The position numbers and the translations under genes were made by a program. Of a stretch of 64,000 nucleotides of DNA, positions 1 through 8,860 are shown in pieces. The DNA is from Streptomyces flavochromogenes (GTDB lineage Bacteria > Actinomycetota > Actinomycetes > Streptomycetales > Streptomycetaceae): positions 1-64,000 of the forward strand of contig NZ_JNZO01000005.1 of NCBI RefSeq assembly GCF_000717595.1, read 5' to 3'. Each line of letters starts with the position of its first letter. The stretch's first letter is position 1. The notes under the pieces are model-generated. The model saw nothing but the letters and a program-made list of their open reading frames with translations, was not told where the DNA came from and did not search any database.

Positions 1-135
1 CGGGAACCGGCCCTCCTCGTCCACCGCCGCGGCGAACGGCACGATCTTCGCCTCCGCGAGCGCACGCACCGACTCCCGGAGCATGTCGTGCTCCTCGGAC
101 GGCCGATACAGGTCGAAATCAGACGAACCTGACAC
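1..135 (-). CDS. Acyl-CoA dehydrogenase, N-terminal fragment (cut by window edge)
   Basis: Only the first 45 codons are present; the gene runs off the left edge. The reverse-strand reading starts at a GTG at 135 and gives VSGSSDFDLYRPSEEHDML followed by RESVRALAEAKIVPFA. This matches the start of the acyl-CoA dehydrogenase N-terminal helical domain, with the family's early 'EEHxxLRESVRALAE' helix. Such enzymes oxidise acyl-CoA thioesters with FAD in beta-oxidation or branched amino acid catabolism; substrate class cannot be judged from this fragment. A GGGAG-like ribosome site lies about 10 bases upstream. The gene is divergent from the UDP-glucose dehydrogenase gene and shares a roughly 125-base upstream region with it. 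Confidence 0.75.
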   Translation of the reverse strand, partial: MSGSSDFDLYRPSEEHDMLRESVRALAEAKIVPFAAAVDEEGRFP

Positions 136-261
136 TCTCACTCACTCCCACGCTTGCTAACTACCGTTAAGTAACTCAAAGCGTAGGGCGTGCCCCGGCC
201 TCGGGCCAGAGCGCGACTATGCTCGGGCAGGCATTCCGCCCGACGTTCACTGGAGACCCGC

Positions 262-1587
262 ATGGCCCTCAAGATCACCGTGATCGGCACCGGCTACCTC
301 GGCGCCACCCACGCCGCGGCCATGGCGGAACTGGGCTTCGAGGTCCTGGGGCTCGACGTCGTCCCCGAGAAGATCGAGCTGCTGTCCTCCGGCCGGGTCC
401 CGATGTACGAGCCGGGCCTGGAGGAACTCCTCGCGAAGCACGTGGCCGGCATCGAGGGTTCGAGCGGCCGGCTGCGCTTCACCACCTCCTGGGAGGAGGT
501 CGGCGCCTTCGGCGACGTGCACTTCGTCTGCGTGAACACCCCGCAGAAGCACGGCGAGTACGCCTGTGACATGAGCTACGTGGACGCCGCCTTCGCCTCC
601 CTCGCCGAGGTCGTACGCGAAGGGGCCCTGGTCGTCGGCAAGTCGACCGTGCCCGTCGGCTCGGCCGAGCGGCTCGTGGGCGTGCTCCCGGAGGGTGTGG
701 AGCTGGCCTGGAACCCGGAGTTCCTGCGCGAGGGCTTCGCCGTGCAGGACACCCTGCACCCGGACCGGATCGTCGTCGGCGTGCAGGACGAGCGGGCCGA
801 GAAGCTGATGCGCGAGGTGTACGCGGGGCCGGTCGGCGACGGTTCGCCCTTCGTGGTGACCGACTTCCCCACCGCCGAGCTGGTGAAGACCTCCGCGAAC
901 TCCTTCCTCGCCACCAAGATCTCCTTCATCAACGCGATGGCCGAGGTGTGCGAGGCCGCCGGCGGCGACGTCGTCAAGCTGGCCGAGGCGATCGGGCACG
1001 ACGACCGGATCGGCGCCAAGTTCCTGCGCGCCGGCATCGGCTTCGGCGGCGGCTGCCTGCCCAAGGACATCAGGGCCTTCATGGCCCGCGCAGGGGAGCT
1101 GGGCGCCGACCAGGCCCTGACCTTCCTCCGCGAGATCGACTCCATCAACATGCGGCGCCGCGGCCAGATGGTCGAGATGGCGCGCGAGGCCCTCGGCGGC
1201 AGCACCTTCCTGGGCCGCCGGGTCGCCGTCCTCGGTGCCACCTTCAAGCCGGACTCGGACGACGTCCGTGACTCCCCCGCGCTGAACGTGGCCGGTCAGA
1301 TACACCTCCAGGGCGGCCAGGTCACCGTCTACGACCCGAAGGGCATGGACAACGCCCGCCGCCTCTTCCCGACCCTCGGCTACGCGGAGTCCGCCCTCGA
1401 AGCGGTGCGCGGGGCGGACGTCGTGCTGCACCTGACGGAGTGGCGCGAGTTCCGCGAGCTGGACCCGGCGGCGCTCGCCGAGGTCGCCGCCTCGCGGGTG
1501 ATCCTGGACGGCCGCAACGCGCTGGACTCCGAGCGCTGGCGGACGGCCGGCTGGACCTACCGGGCGATGGGACGCCCCCGCGCCTGA
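262..1587 (+). CDS. UDP-glucose 6-dehydrogenase
   Basis: A 441-residue UDP-glucose/GDP-mannose dehydrogenase that oxidises UDP-glucose to UDP-glucuronate using two NAD+, in the cytoplasm. The N-terminus carries the Rossmann motif VIGTGYLGATHA. The central domain has LVKTSANSFLATKISF with the catalytic Lys, and GFGGGCLPKD contains the catalytic Cys at about residue 265. The C-terminal UDP-binding part includes LGATFKPDSDDVRDSP. I start at the ATG at 262 because GGAGA precedes it and the Rossmann strand begins at once; the frame is open further upstream, to 190, but without homology. UDP-glucuronate could feed surface polysaccharides such as those implied by the glycan locus at 16.8-27.5 kb (inference). 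Confidence 0.93.
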   Translation: MALKITVIGTGYLGATHAAAMAELGFEVLGLDVVPEKIELLSSGRVPMYEPGLEELLAKHVAGIEGSSGRLRFTTSWEEVGAFGDVHFVCVNTPQKHGEYACDMSYVDAAFASLAEVVREGALVVGKSTVPVGSAERLVGVLPEGVELAWNPEFLREGFAVQDTLHPDRIVVGVQDERAEKLMREVYAGPVGDGSPFVVTDFPTAELVKTSANSFLATKISFINAMAEVCEAAGGDVVKLAEAIGHDDRIGAKFLRAGIGFGGGCLPKDIRAFMARAGELGADQALTFLREIDSINMRRRGQMVEMAREALGGSTFLGRRVAVLGATFKPDSDDVRDSPALNVAGQIHLQGGQVTVYDPKGMDNARRLFPTLGYAESALEAVRGADVVLHLTEWREFRELDPAALAEVAASRVILDGRNALDSERWRTAGWTYRAMGRPRA

Positions 1588-1600
1588 GCCGCGGACACGA

Positions 1601-1632
1601 GGACGAGGGGGCGCCACGGCGCCCCCTCGTCC
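1601..1632. terminator. Strong hairpin between convergent genes
   Basis: Perfect 15-base inverted repeat (1601-1615 and 1618-1632, arm GGACGAGGGGGCGCC) placed between the end of the UDP-glucose dehydrogenase gene and the end of the convergent dipeptidase paralog. It has no clear T-run and can serve both directions, as is common in Streptomyces. Confidence 0.75.
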
Positions 1633-1642
1633 GTTCGCGCGG

Positions 1643-2575
1643 TCAGGCCGCCGCCGGCCTGATGCGGTTCGTCCGCGACAGGAACTCCGTCTCGCGCAGC
1701 GCCCGCGTCACGTTGGCGTGCGCGAGGCCGACCAGTTCCTGGGCCGACCAGCCCCGGCGGAGGAGCTCCGCGAAGAGCGGGACGTAGCCGACGGCCGGGG
1801 CGGTGGTGTGGGAGACGCCCACGCAGTGCGCGCCCGCCTCCGCACGCACCCGGTCCAGGACGTCGGCGACGGCGGCCGGGTCGTCGGTCACCGTGACCAT
1901 GCAGACGGCGCCGTTCTCGCCGAGCAGGCCCAGGACGGCGTCGGGCAGGTCTTCCGGGGCCGCCCTGGTGAGCAGGGCGGGGGCGCGGGTGACCGCGAGG
2001 GCGCTGCGGAGCGTGTCCTGGTCGGCGCCGGAGAGGTCCACGGCCAGGCCGATGCGGTTCATCTCCCGTACCGCCTCGCGGGCGAAGGGGTCGAAGCGGG
2101 TGAGGTTGACGACCCGCACGCCCAGGGCGTGGTAGGCCCGCAGGGTCGCGGCGGAGGCGCCCAGCGCCGTCCAGCTGACCGGGCCGAGCAGGGCGGCCAC
2201 GCGGCCGCAGTTGCGGGCGTGGGCCATCTCGGAGGTCGTGTGGGCGAGGCGCAGGTCCTCGGGGCAGGAGGCGACGAGCGCGCGGATCGCGTCGATGCGC
2301 CGCAGGGTCCCGATGACGCCCGCCGCGTCTTCGCCGGGTCCGACGAGCAGTGACCAGAACTGGGCTCCGGCCTCCGCCGCGCGGACGGGTGGGAGGTCCT
2401 CCGGGTCGAGGGACCGGGGCAGTTCGGTGTGGCCCTCGACGACGGGCTGGGCCGCCAGGATGGCGCGGGCGCGGGACGGCTCGTCGAGCGGCGGGGGTGG
2501 CTCCGGGGGGCCGGGCTCCCCGGCGGCGGCGGGGACGGTGGAGAGGGTGGGATGGTCGTCTAGCAGTTCCGCCAT
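1643..2575 (-). CDS. Renal-dipeptidase-family (M19) paralog lacking metal ligands
   Basis: A 310-residue protein of the membrane dipeptidase (M19) family, clearly paralogous to the dipeptidase upstream: VVEGHTELP aligns with VVDGHNDLP, and shared blocks include VREMNRIGL..VDLS and LLRRGWS. The metal site looks destroyed. The HxD pair is H49-T-E51. The bridging Glu (GAEGGH in the paralog) falls in a segment reading LLGPVSWTAL. The two later His ligands become Gly (DLSG instead of DLSH) and Arg (LLTR instead of FSHS), and GGDYDG is replaced by VSHTTA. It is therefore probably not a zinc peptidase; a binding or regulatory role is possible. A Pro/Glu-rich N-terminus of about 35 residues is also unusual. 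The start is the ATG at 2575. A hairpin separates it from the upstream operon, though read-through is possible. Confidence 0.85.
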   Translation of the reverse strand: MAELLDDHPTLSTVPAAAGEPGPPEPPPPLDEPSRARAILAAQPVVEGHTELPRSLDPEDLPPVRAAEAGAQFWSLLVGPGEDAAGVIGTLRRIDAIRALVASCPEDLRLAHTTSEMAHARNCGRVAALLGPVSWTALGASAATLRAYHALGVRVVNLTRFDPFAREAVREMNRIGLAVDLSGADQDTLRSALAVTRAPALLTRAAPEDLPDAVLGLLGENGAVCMVTVTDDPAAVADVLDRVRAEAGAHCVGVSHTTAPAVGYVPLFAELLRRGWSAQELVGLAHANVTRALRETEFLSRTNRIRPAAA

Positions 2576-2600
2576 GGTCTTACTCCAACTCGGCGATGCA

Positions 2601-2632
2601 GTACCGCCCCGCCGAATCGGGCGGGGCGGTAC
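2601..2632 (-). terminator. Terminator after the active dipeptidase gene
   Basis: Perfect 13-base inverted repeat (2601-2613 and 2620-2632, arm GTACCGCCCCGCC) with a 6-base loop. It lies downstream of the purK-purE-dipeptidase operon and just ahead of the degenerate paralog. Confidence 0.7.
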
Positions 2633-2711
2633 CGTCCACCGTGCCACCGGGCCCGTGCGGGGGCTCGGCGGGCTGAGCCGTCCGGGTGAACGCCGGGGCG
2701 TTCACACGCCG

Positions 2712-3938
2712 TCAGGCGCCCGGCGCGTCCAGGGAGTCGATCGTCGCGTTCGACGGCGCCGTACGGCCGCGCAGGTCGCGCGAGACCGCTTCCGCGTCGC
2801 GGAGGGCGCGGACGGCGTTGGACCAGGTCAGCTTCGCCAGGTCCGGGTGCGACCAGCCGCGGTGCAGCAGCTCCGCGACCAGGTTCGGGTAGCCGGCGAC
2901 GTCGTCCAGGCCGGCCGGGGTGAAGGCCGTGCCGTCGTAGTCGCCGCCGATGCCGATGTGGTCGATGCCGGCGGCCTCGCGCATGTGGTCGAGGTGATCG
3001 GCGGCCGTGGCGGCGGTGGCGATCGGACGCGGGTTCTCCTCCTCGAACGCGCGGTGCAGCTTCATCGCCTCGGCGGTGGTGTCGAGGTGGTCGAAGCCGT
3101 GCGCCCGGAGGTTCTCGTCGGCCCGCGCGGTCCACTCGACGGCCGCGGGGAGGATGAACTTGGGCACGAACGTGGCCATCGCGACCCCGCCGTTGGCGGG
3201 CAGCCGCTCCAGGACGTCGTCCGGGATGTTCCTCGGGTGGTCGCAGACGGCCAGGGCCGAGGAGTGCGAGAAGATCACCGGCGCCGCCGAGGCGTCGAGC
3301 GCGTCCCGCATGGTCGTCGCGGCGACGTGCGACAGGTCGACGAGCATGCCGGAGCGGTTCATCTCGCGGACGACCACCCGGCCGAAGGCGGAGAGCCCGC
3401 CGACGCCGGGCGCGTCGGTCGCCGAGTCCGCCCAGTCGTTGTTGTCGTTGTGGGTGAGCGTCATGTAGCGCACGCCGAGGGTGTGCAGGGCGCGCAGGGT
3501 GGCGAGGGAGTTGTTGATCGAGTGGCCGCCCTCGGCCCCCTTGAGGGAGGCGATACGGCCCTGCTCGCGGGCCGCCTCCATGTCGTCGGCGGTCAGGGCC
3601 GGGGCGAGGTCGCCCGCGTACCGCTCCAGGAGCTGGTCGACGATGTCGATCTGCTCCAGGGTCGCGCTGACCGCGTCGTCGCCGGCCAGGCGGCAGGGCA
3701 CGTACACCGACCAGAACTGGGCGCCGACACCGCCGGCCCGCAGCCGCCCGAGGTCCGTGTGCAGCGCGCCGGTCTGGTCCGCGCCGATGTCCATCCGGTC
3801 CAGGTCGTAGCGAACGTGCTCGCGCAGCGCCCACGGCAGGTCGTTGTGGCCGTCCACGACGGGATGGGCGGCCAGCAGGTCGCGGGCCTCGGCGAGGCGG
3901 TCGGCCGCGCCGCCGGAGGCCCCGTCCGCGGCGCTCAC
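2712..3938 (-). CDS. Membrane-type (renal) dipeptidase, M19 family
   Basis: A 408-residue zinc dipeptidase hydrolysing Xaa-Xaa dipeptides, possibly including D-residues, as known for the close Streptomyces homolog Sco3058. All family ligands are visible: H31 and D33 in DGHNDLPW, bridging E136 in KGAEGGHS, H204 in VDLSHV, H225 in IFSHSS, and the GGDYDGT loop near 333-337. No signal peptide is apparent, so it is probably cytoplasmic. It starts at a GTG at 3938 that overlaps the purE stop by four bases (GTGA), so it is translationally coupled to purE. Confidence 0.93.
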   Translation of the reverse strand: MSAADGASGGAADRLAEARDLLAAHPVVDGHNDLPWALREHVRYDLDRMDIGADQTGALHTDLGRLRAGGVGAQFWSVYVPCRLAGDDAVSATLEQIDIVDQLLERYAGDLAPALTADDMEAAREQGRIASLKGAEGGHSINNSLATLRALHTLGVRYMTLTHNDNNDWADSATDAPGVGGLSAFGRVVVREMNRSGMLVDLSHVAATTMRDALDASAAPVIFSHSSALAVCDHPRNIPDDVLERLPANGGVAMATFVPKFILPAAVEWTARADENLRAHGFDHLDTTAEAMKLHRAFEEENPRPIATAATAADHLDHMREAAGIDHIGIGGDYDGTAFTPAGLDDVAGYPNLVAELLHRGWSHPDLAKLTWSNAVRALRDAEAVSRDLRGRTAPSNATIDSLDAPGA

Positions 3939-4483
3939 TTGGCGAAGCCGAACGACTCCGCGCCCTCGACCTTGGCCCGCAGCCGCTTGCCCTTCTCGGT
4001 CGCCTGGTCGTTCAGCTCCTGCTGGAACTCACGCATCCGGACGAGCAGTTCGGGGTCGTGCGCGGCGAGGATGCGGGCCGCGAGCAGGCCGGCGTTCCGC
4101 GCGCCGCCGACGGAGACCGTGGCGACCGGCACACCGGCCGGCATCTGCACGATGGAGAGCAGCGAGTCCATGCCGTCGAGGTACTTCAGCGGTACCGGCA
4201 CGCCGATGACCGGCAGCGGAGTGACGGAGGCGAGCATGCCGGGCAGGTGGGCGGCGCCGCCCGCGCCCGCGATGATCGCCTTGATGCCGCGGCCCGCGGC
4301 CTCCTCGCCGTACGCGATCATCTCGCGCGGCATCCGGTGCGCAGAGACGACGTCGACCTCGTAGGGGATCTCGAACTCGTCGAGGGCCTGCGCCGCGGCC
4401 TCCATGACGGGCCAGTCGGAGTCGGATCCCATGACGATGCCGATCACGGGGGCGGTGTCGGTGGCGGGGCTCGTGCTGCTCAC
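3935..4483 (-). CDS. purE: 5-(carboxyamino)imidazole ribonucleotide mutase (PurE)
   Basis: A 182-residue class I PurE that converts N5-CAIR to CAIR in purine synthesis. The nucleotide-binding motif [13 protein letters not shown] is near the N-terminus, SAHRMPREM carries the catalytic His, and [15 protein letters not shown] follows, all typical and at usual spacing. I choose the GTG at 4483, which overlaps the purK stop as GTGA. The open frame extends much further upstream, but there it only shadows purK. It forms a coupled operon with purK (upstream) and the dipeptidase (downstream). Confidence 0.95.
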   Translation of the reverse strand: MSSTSPATDTAPVIGIVMGSDSDWPVMEAAAQALDEFEIPYEVDVVSAHRMPREMIAYGEEAAGRGIKAIIAGAGGAAHLPGMLASVTPLPVIGVPVPLKYLDGMDSLLSIVQMPAGVPVATVSVGGARNAGLLAARILAAHDPELLVRMREFQQELNDQATEKGKRLRAKVEGAESFGFAK

Positions 4484-5619
4484 TCGGTGATCGTTCCTCG
4501 CAGATAGCCGGCGGCGTGACGCGCGCGCTCCAGCACGTCGTCCAGGTCGTCGCCGTAGGTGTTGACGTGCCCCACCTTGCGGCCGGGCTTCACGTCCTTG
4601 CCATACATGTGGATCTTGAGCTGCGGGTCCCTGGCCATGCAGTGCAGGTACGCGGAGTACATGTCCGGGTAGTCGCCGCCCAGGACATTGCACATCACGG
4701 TCCATGTCGCGCGCGGGCGCGGATCGCCGAGGGGCAGGTCGAGGACCGCCCGGACGTGGTTGGCGAACTGCGAGGTGATCGCGCCGTCCTGGGTCCAGTG
4801 GCCGGAGTTGTGCGGGCGCATCGCCAGTTCGTTGACGAGGATGCGGCCGTCCGTGGTCTGGAACAGCTCGACGGCCAGGTGACCGACGACGCCGAGCTCC
4901 TTGGCGATGCGGAGGGCGAGCTCCTGGGCCTGTCCGGCGAGGTCGCCGTCGAGGTCGGGCGCCGGTGCGATCACCGTGTCGCAGACGCCGTCGACCTGCC
5001 GGGACTCGACGACCGGGTAGGCGACGGCCTGGCCGTGCGGGGAGCGGACGATGTTCGCGGCGAGCTCGCGTGTGAAGTCGACCTTCTCCTCGGCGAGGAC
5101 CGGGACACCCGCCAGGAAGGGGTCGCGGGCGTCCTCGGGCTTGCGGACGAACCAGACGCCCTTGCCGTCGTAGCCGCCGCGCACCGTCTTGAGGATGATC
5201 GGGAAGCCCCCGACCTCGGCGGCGAAGGCCGCCGCGTCCTCGGGGTCCGCCACGATGCGGTGCCGGGGGCTGGGCGCGCCGATCTCGTCGAGCTTCGCGC
5301 GCATCACCCCCTTGTCCTGGGCGTGCACCAGCGCGTCGGGCCCAGGGCGGACGGGGATGCCGTCCGCTTCGAGGGCCCGCAGGTGCTCCGTGGGGACGTG
5401 CTCGTGATCGAAGGTGATCACGTCACATCCGCGCGCGAAGTCACGCAGCGTAGCCAGGTCGCGATAGTCGCCGATGACGACCTCGCTCACCACCTGCGCC
5501 GCAGAGTCCTGCGGGGTGTCACTGAGGAGCTTGAACTTGATGCCGAGGGGGATGCCCGCCTCGTGGGTCATTCGGGCGAGCTGACCGCCACCGACCATGC
5601 CGACTACCGGGAACGTCAC
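4480..5619 (-). CDS. purK: 5-(carboxyamino)imidazole ribonucleotide synthase (PurK)
   Basis: A 379-residue ATP-grasp enzyme that carboxylates AIR to N5-CAIR with ATP and bicarbonate; its product is used by PurE, encoded next. It starts [20 protein letters not shown], the usual PurK N-terminus. Other family blocks are [20 protein letters not shown] in the ATP-grasp region, and [14 protein letters not shown] near the C-terminal third. The GTG at 5619 is preferred over the longer frame to 5673, which adds residues unlike the family. AGAGG abuts the GTG, so initiation may be unusual or leaderless. It is transcribed away from the GtrA gene. Confidence 0.94.
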   Translation of the reverse strand: MTFPVVGMVGGGQLARMTHEAGIPLGIKFKLLSDTPQDSAAQVVSEVVIGDYRDLATLRDFARGCDVITFDHEHVPTEHLRALEADGIPVRPGPDALVHAQDKGVMRAKLDEIGAPSPRHRIVADPEDAAAFAAEVGGFPIILKTVRGGYDGKGVWFVRKPEDARDPFLAGVPVLAEEKVDFTRELAANIVRSPHGQAVAYPVVESRQVDGVCDTVIAPAPDLDGDLAGQAQELALRIAKELGVVGHLAVELFQTTDGRILVNELAMRPHNSGHWTQDGAITSQFANHVRAVLDLPLGDPRPRATWTVMCNVLGGDYPDMYSAYLHCMARDPQLKIHMYGKDVKPGRKVGHVNTYGDDLDDVLERARHAAGYLRGTITE

Positions 5620-5807
5620 CCTCTTAGGGTATCCGCACCATCCGGGAACACTCGTCCGGCTGTGGTTTGGCACAAGAACGACGCTGGTGGGGCGTGGGTT
5701 CGCCGGCGGTTTCCCAGGTACACGGGCGGGTGACAGGAGCGCTGGTTAGCATGGTTGGGTTGACGTCACCCGGACGTCATCCGGACGGACGGGACAGAGC
5801 CATCACC

Positions 5808-6323
5808 ATGAGTGAACCCGGCGCGCTGCGCACGCGACTCGACCGGCTCGCCCGGGAGGTCGCCAAATTCGGGGTGGTGGGCGGTCTCGGCGTCCTGGTG
5901 AACCTCGGCGTCTTCAACATCGTCCGGGGTGCGACGGACATCCCGATGGTCCGCGCCAGCCTGATCGCCACCGTGGTCGCGATCGTCTTCAACTACGTGG
6001 GGTTCCGCTACTTCACGTACCGTGACCGGGACAAGTCCGGGCGCACCAAGGAGATGTCGCTGTTCCTGCTGTTCAGCGTCGTCGGCATGGTCATCGAGAA
6101 CGGTGTGCTCTACGCGGCGACGTACGGCTTCGGCTGGGACGGCCCGCTCGCGAGCAACTTCTTCAAGTTCTTCGGCATCGGGATCGGGACGCTGTTCCGC
6201 TTCTGGTCGTACCGCACGTGGGTGTTCCGCGCGCTGCCGGCGAAGGAGGCGGTGCAGACCGCCGAATCGTTCCTTGAGCAGGCACCGCGACAGGCGGCCC
6301 GGCGGCAGCCCGACCGCGTCTGA
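5808..6323 (+). CDS. GtrA-family membrane protein
   Basis: A 171-residue protein with about four membrane segments: VAKFGVVGGLGVLVNLGVF, then MVRASLIATVVAIVFNYVGF, LFLLFSVVGMVIENGVLY and a last one around FFKFFGIGIGTLFRFWSY. This is the GtrA domain, whose members are thought to move polyprenyl-linked sugars across the membrane for surface glycan modification. FNYVGFRYFTYR and FRFWSYRTWVFR are the hallmark ends of the two halves. The start ATG at 5808 is preferred over an earlier start at 5667, since the first part of the longer frame has no domain character. It is divergent from purK and followed by a clear hairpin. Confidence 0.88.
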   Translation: MSEPGALRTRLDRLAREVAKFGVVGGLGVLVNLGVFNIVRGATDIPMVRASLIATVVAIVFNYVGFRYFTYRDRDKSGRTKEMSLFLLFSVVGMVIENGVLYAATYGFGWDGPLASNFFKFFGIGIGTLFRFWSYRTWVFRALPAKEAVQTAESFLEQAPRQAARRQPDRV

Positions 6324-6343
6324 GCCTCAGCTCTTCGAGACTC

Positions 6344-6380
6344 CGAAACCCCTGGCCGGAACATCCGGCCAGGGGTTTCG
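6344..6380. terminator. Bidirectional terminator
   Basis: Perfect 16-base inverted repeat (arm CGAAACCCCTGGCCGG, 6344-6359 and 6365-6380) with a 5-base loop and A/T at the outer ends. It lies between the convergent GtrA and histidine kinase genes. Confidence 0.85.
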
Positions 6381-6430
6381 TCCGTGTGGGCGGGCCCCCG
6401 CCCGTGCGCCCGTGGGCGGGCACGCCCGTG

Positions 6431-7702
6431 TCAGCGAACGGGGCGCTCCCGCTGCCTGTCCGAGACGCTGCGGACCTCCCGGCTCAGGAACAGCGCGAAG
6501 ACCGGCGGCTGCTGCTGGAGGAGCTCCAGACGGCCGCCGTCCGCCTCCGCGAGGTCCCTGGCGACCGCCAGGCCGATGCCCGTGGAGCTGCGGCCGCTGA
6601 CGGCCCGCTCGAAGATCCGTGCGCCGAGGTCGGCCGGGACGCCCGGGCCCTCGTCGGTGACCTCGATCACCGACTGGTTGCCGGTGACACGGGTCCGCAG
6701 GGCGACCGTGCCGCCGCCGTGCATGAGCGAGTTCTCGATCAGGGCCGCGAGGACCTGGGCGACCGCGCCCGGGGTGCCGACGGCCCGCATGCCCTGCTTG
6801 CCGGAGTGGACGATGGCCCGGCCCGCGCTGCGGTAGGCGGGCCGCCACTCCTCGATCTGTTGCTTGATGACCTCGTCGAGGTCGAAGGCGACGGCGGAGC
6901 CGGTGCGGGGGTCGCGGGAGTTCGTGAGCAGTCGCTCGACGACGTCGGTGAGCCGCTCGACCTGGGTGAGCGCGATCGTCGCCTCCTCCTTGACAGTGTC
7001 CAGGTCGTCGGCGAGCGCGACCTCCTCCAGGCGCATGGAGAGGGCGGTGAGGGGCGTACGGAGCTGGTGCGAGGCGTCCGCGGCCAGGCGGCGCTCGGCG
7101 GTGAGCATCCGGGCGATGCGCTCGGCGGAGGCGTCCAGGACGTCCGCGACGCGGTCCAGCTCGGGCACGCCGTACCGCTTGTGCCGGGGACGCGGGTCGC
7201 CGGAGCCGAGGCGCTCGGCGGTCTCCGCGAGGTCGGTGAGCGGGGATGTCAGCTTGTTGGCCTGCCGTACGGCGAGGAGGACGGCCGCGATGACGGCGAG
7301 CAGCGCGACCGCGCCGATGATCATGAGGGTGCGGCCGACCTCGGCGGTGACCGCCGAGCGGGACTCCTCGACGACCACGGTCTCGCCGCGCTCGCCCTCG
7401 GCGAGGCCGCGGGTGACGTCGCCCTCCGGGCGGGTGCCGATCTCGATCGCGTCGCGGCCGGGGATGTGGATCTGGGCGTACCGCTTGGCGCCGCTCTGCT
7501 CGGCCAGGATGTCGGGGTTCACCGGCTCGCCGCCGATGAGCCGGCTGTCGACGATGGAGACGATGCGGAGCGCCTCCAGGTCCACGCTCTCCTGGGCGCT
7601 GCTGGAGATGGTGCGGGTCTCGACGATGACGAGGGAGACGCCGAAGACGGCGATGACGACGAGGACGACGGCGAGGGTGGAGTTGATGAGGCGGCGACGC
7701 AC
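6431..7702 (-). CDS. Sensor histidine kinase of a two-component system
   Basis: A 423-residue membrane kinase. A transmembrane segment lies at about residues 8-27, followed by an extracytoplasmic region of about 95 residues and a second membrane segment near 125-145. A HAMP-like linker follows (LTSPLTDLAETAERLGSGD). The phospho-acceptor box is ADASHQLRTPLTAL, the ATPase N-box is LIENSLMHG, and the G boxes include DEGPGVP and GIGLAVARDL. It starts at a GTG at 7702 with GGAGGG upstream and lies 51 bases after the response-regulator gene, as one operon. The signal is unknown. Confidence 0.92.
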   Translation of the reverse strand: MRRRLINSTLAVVLVVIAVFGVSLVIVETRTISSSAQESVDLEALRIVSIVDSRLIGGEPVNPDILAEQSGAKRYAQIHIPGRDAIEIGTRPEGDVTRGLAEGERGETVVVEESRSAVTAEVGRTLMIIGAVALLAVIAAVLLAVRQANKLTSPLTDLAETAERLGSGDPRPRHKRYGVPELDRVADVLDASAERIARMLTAERRLAADASHQLRTPLTALSMRLEEVALADDLDTVKEEATIALTQVERLTDVVERLLTNSRDPRTGSAVAFDLDEVIKQQIEEWRPAYRSAGRAIVHSGKQGMRAVGTPGAVAQVLAALIENSLMHGGGTVALRTRVTGNQSVIEVTDEGPGVPADLGARIFERAVSGRSSTGIGLAVARDLAEADGGRLELLQQQPPVFALFLSREVRSVSDRQRERPVR

Positions 7703-7753
7703 GGCTGCCCTCCGGGCGGGAACGGGAGACGCTCCCGACCTTACGGGCCCCGG

Positions 7754-8431
7754 CTAGCTCTTCTCGAAGCGGAAGCCGACGCCTCGCACCGTGGCGATGT
7801 AGCGGGGGTTCGCCGCGTCGTCCCCCAGCTTCTTGCGGAGCCAGGAGATGTGCATGTCCAGGGTCTTCGTGGAGGACCACCAGGTGGTGTCCCAGACCTC
7901 GCGCATCAGCTGGTCGCGGGTGACGACGCGGCCCGCGTCGCGGACCAGGACCCGCAGCAGGTCGAACTCCTTGGCCGTGAGCTGGAGCTCCTCGTCGCCC
8001 ATCCAGGCACGGTGCGACTCGACGTCGATGCGTACGCCGTGGGTCGAGGGGGCGACGACGGGCTCGGTGGAGCCGCGCCGGAGCAGCGCCCGGACGCGGG
8101 CGAGGAGTTCGGCGAGCCGGAACGGCTTGGTGACGTAGTCGTCGGCGCCCGCGTCGAGCCCCACGACCGTGTCCACCTCGTCGGCGCGGGCGGTGAGCAC
8201 CAGGATCGGGACCGTGTGGCCCTCGGCGCGCAGTCGCCTGGCGACCTCCAGGCCGTCCATGCCGGGCAGGCCCAGGTCGAGGACGACCAGGTCCACCCCG
8301 CCCTGGAGGCCGGCGTCGAGGGCGGTCGGGCCGTCCTCGCGGACCTCGACCTCGTACCCCTCCCTCCGCAGGGCGCGGGCCAGCGGCTCCGAGATGGATG
8401 CGTCGTCCTCGGCGAGCAGTACACGGGTCAT
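7754..8431 (-). CDS. OmpR-family response regulator
   Basis: A 225-residue regulator. The receiver domain (about 1-115) has the acidic pair EDD near residues 8-10, the phosphorylated Asp in VVLDLGLPGMDG and the conserved Lys in YVTKPFRL. The winged-helix DNA-binding domain (about 130-225) shows LTAKEFDLLRVLVRDAG and TVRGVGFRF. It is the first gene of the operon with the histidine kinase. The ATG at 8431 is chosen since the receiver strand MTRVLLAEDD begins there; the frame continues upstream without homology. The target genes are unknown. Confidence 0.94.
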   Translation of the reverse strand: MTRVLLAEDDASISEPLARALRREGYEVEVREDGPTALDAGLQGGVDLVVLDLGLPGMDGLEVARRLRAEGHTVPILVLTARADEVDTVVGLDAGADDYVTKPFRLAELLARVRALLRRGSTEPVVAPSTHGVRIDVESHRAWMGDEELQLTAKEFDLLRVLVRDAGRVVTRDQLMREVWDTTWWSSTKTLDMHISWLRKKLGDDAANPRYIATVRGVGFRFEKS

Positions 8432-8860
8432 GGGGTGATGGTAGTCCGCACGGGTGGGGGGCCGGGGTGTGATCCTCGGGGATGACGGGAACCCTGGAGA
8501 TCTTGTGGGTATCTTGCACATGACCTTCGAATGACCCTGCGCGGTTGCATCCTCACCTGTGATCCATCTCTCAAGTCCTTCCATATCCGGCACTGTCGTG
8601 TCGTATGGTGGCTCGACGTCTGTAGCGGTAATCGGGGACCTTTGGCCAGCTTCGCGCGCCAAGGTCCTCTTTCTGCGTGAGGTCGGCTCAGCCGAACCTC
8701 GAGGACGGTGAACGACCTGTGGGCCGGGTTCCGGGACGCGAAGACGCATCTCCCGGGGCGTGGATCCCGGTGGAGTCCACTCCGATTCCGCCGGTGCCGG
8801 CCTCCCCCACCGGGCGCACCACGCTCACAAGGCGCGCGTCCCGACAGAGCAAGGATCGAC
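8432..8860. other. 429-base gene-free leader/promoter region with attenuator-like hairpin
   Basis: No convincing gene lies between the divergent response regulator and the peptide transporter. Inverted arms at 8636-8646 and 8658-8667 (GGACCTTTGGC and GCCAAGGTCC, one bulged base) are followed by TCTTTC. This resembles an intrinsic terminator or attenuator in the long leader of the transporter gene, about 190 bases ahead of its start codon. Confidence 0.45.
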
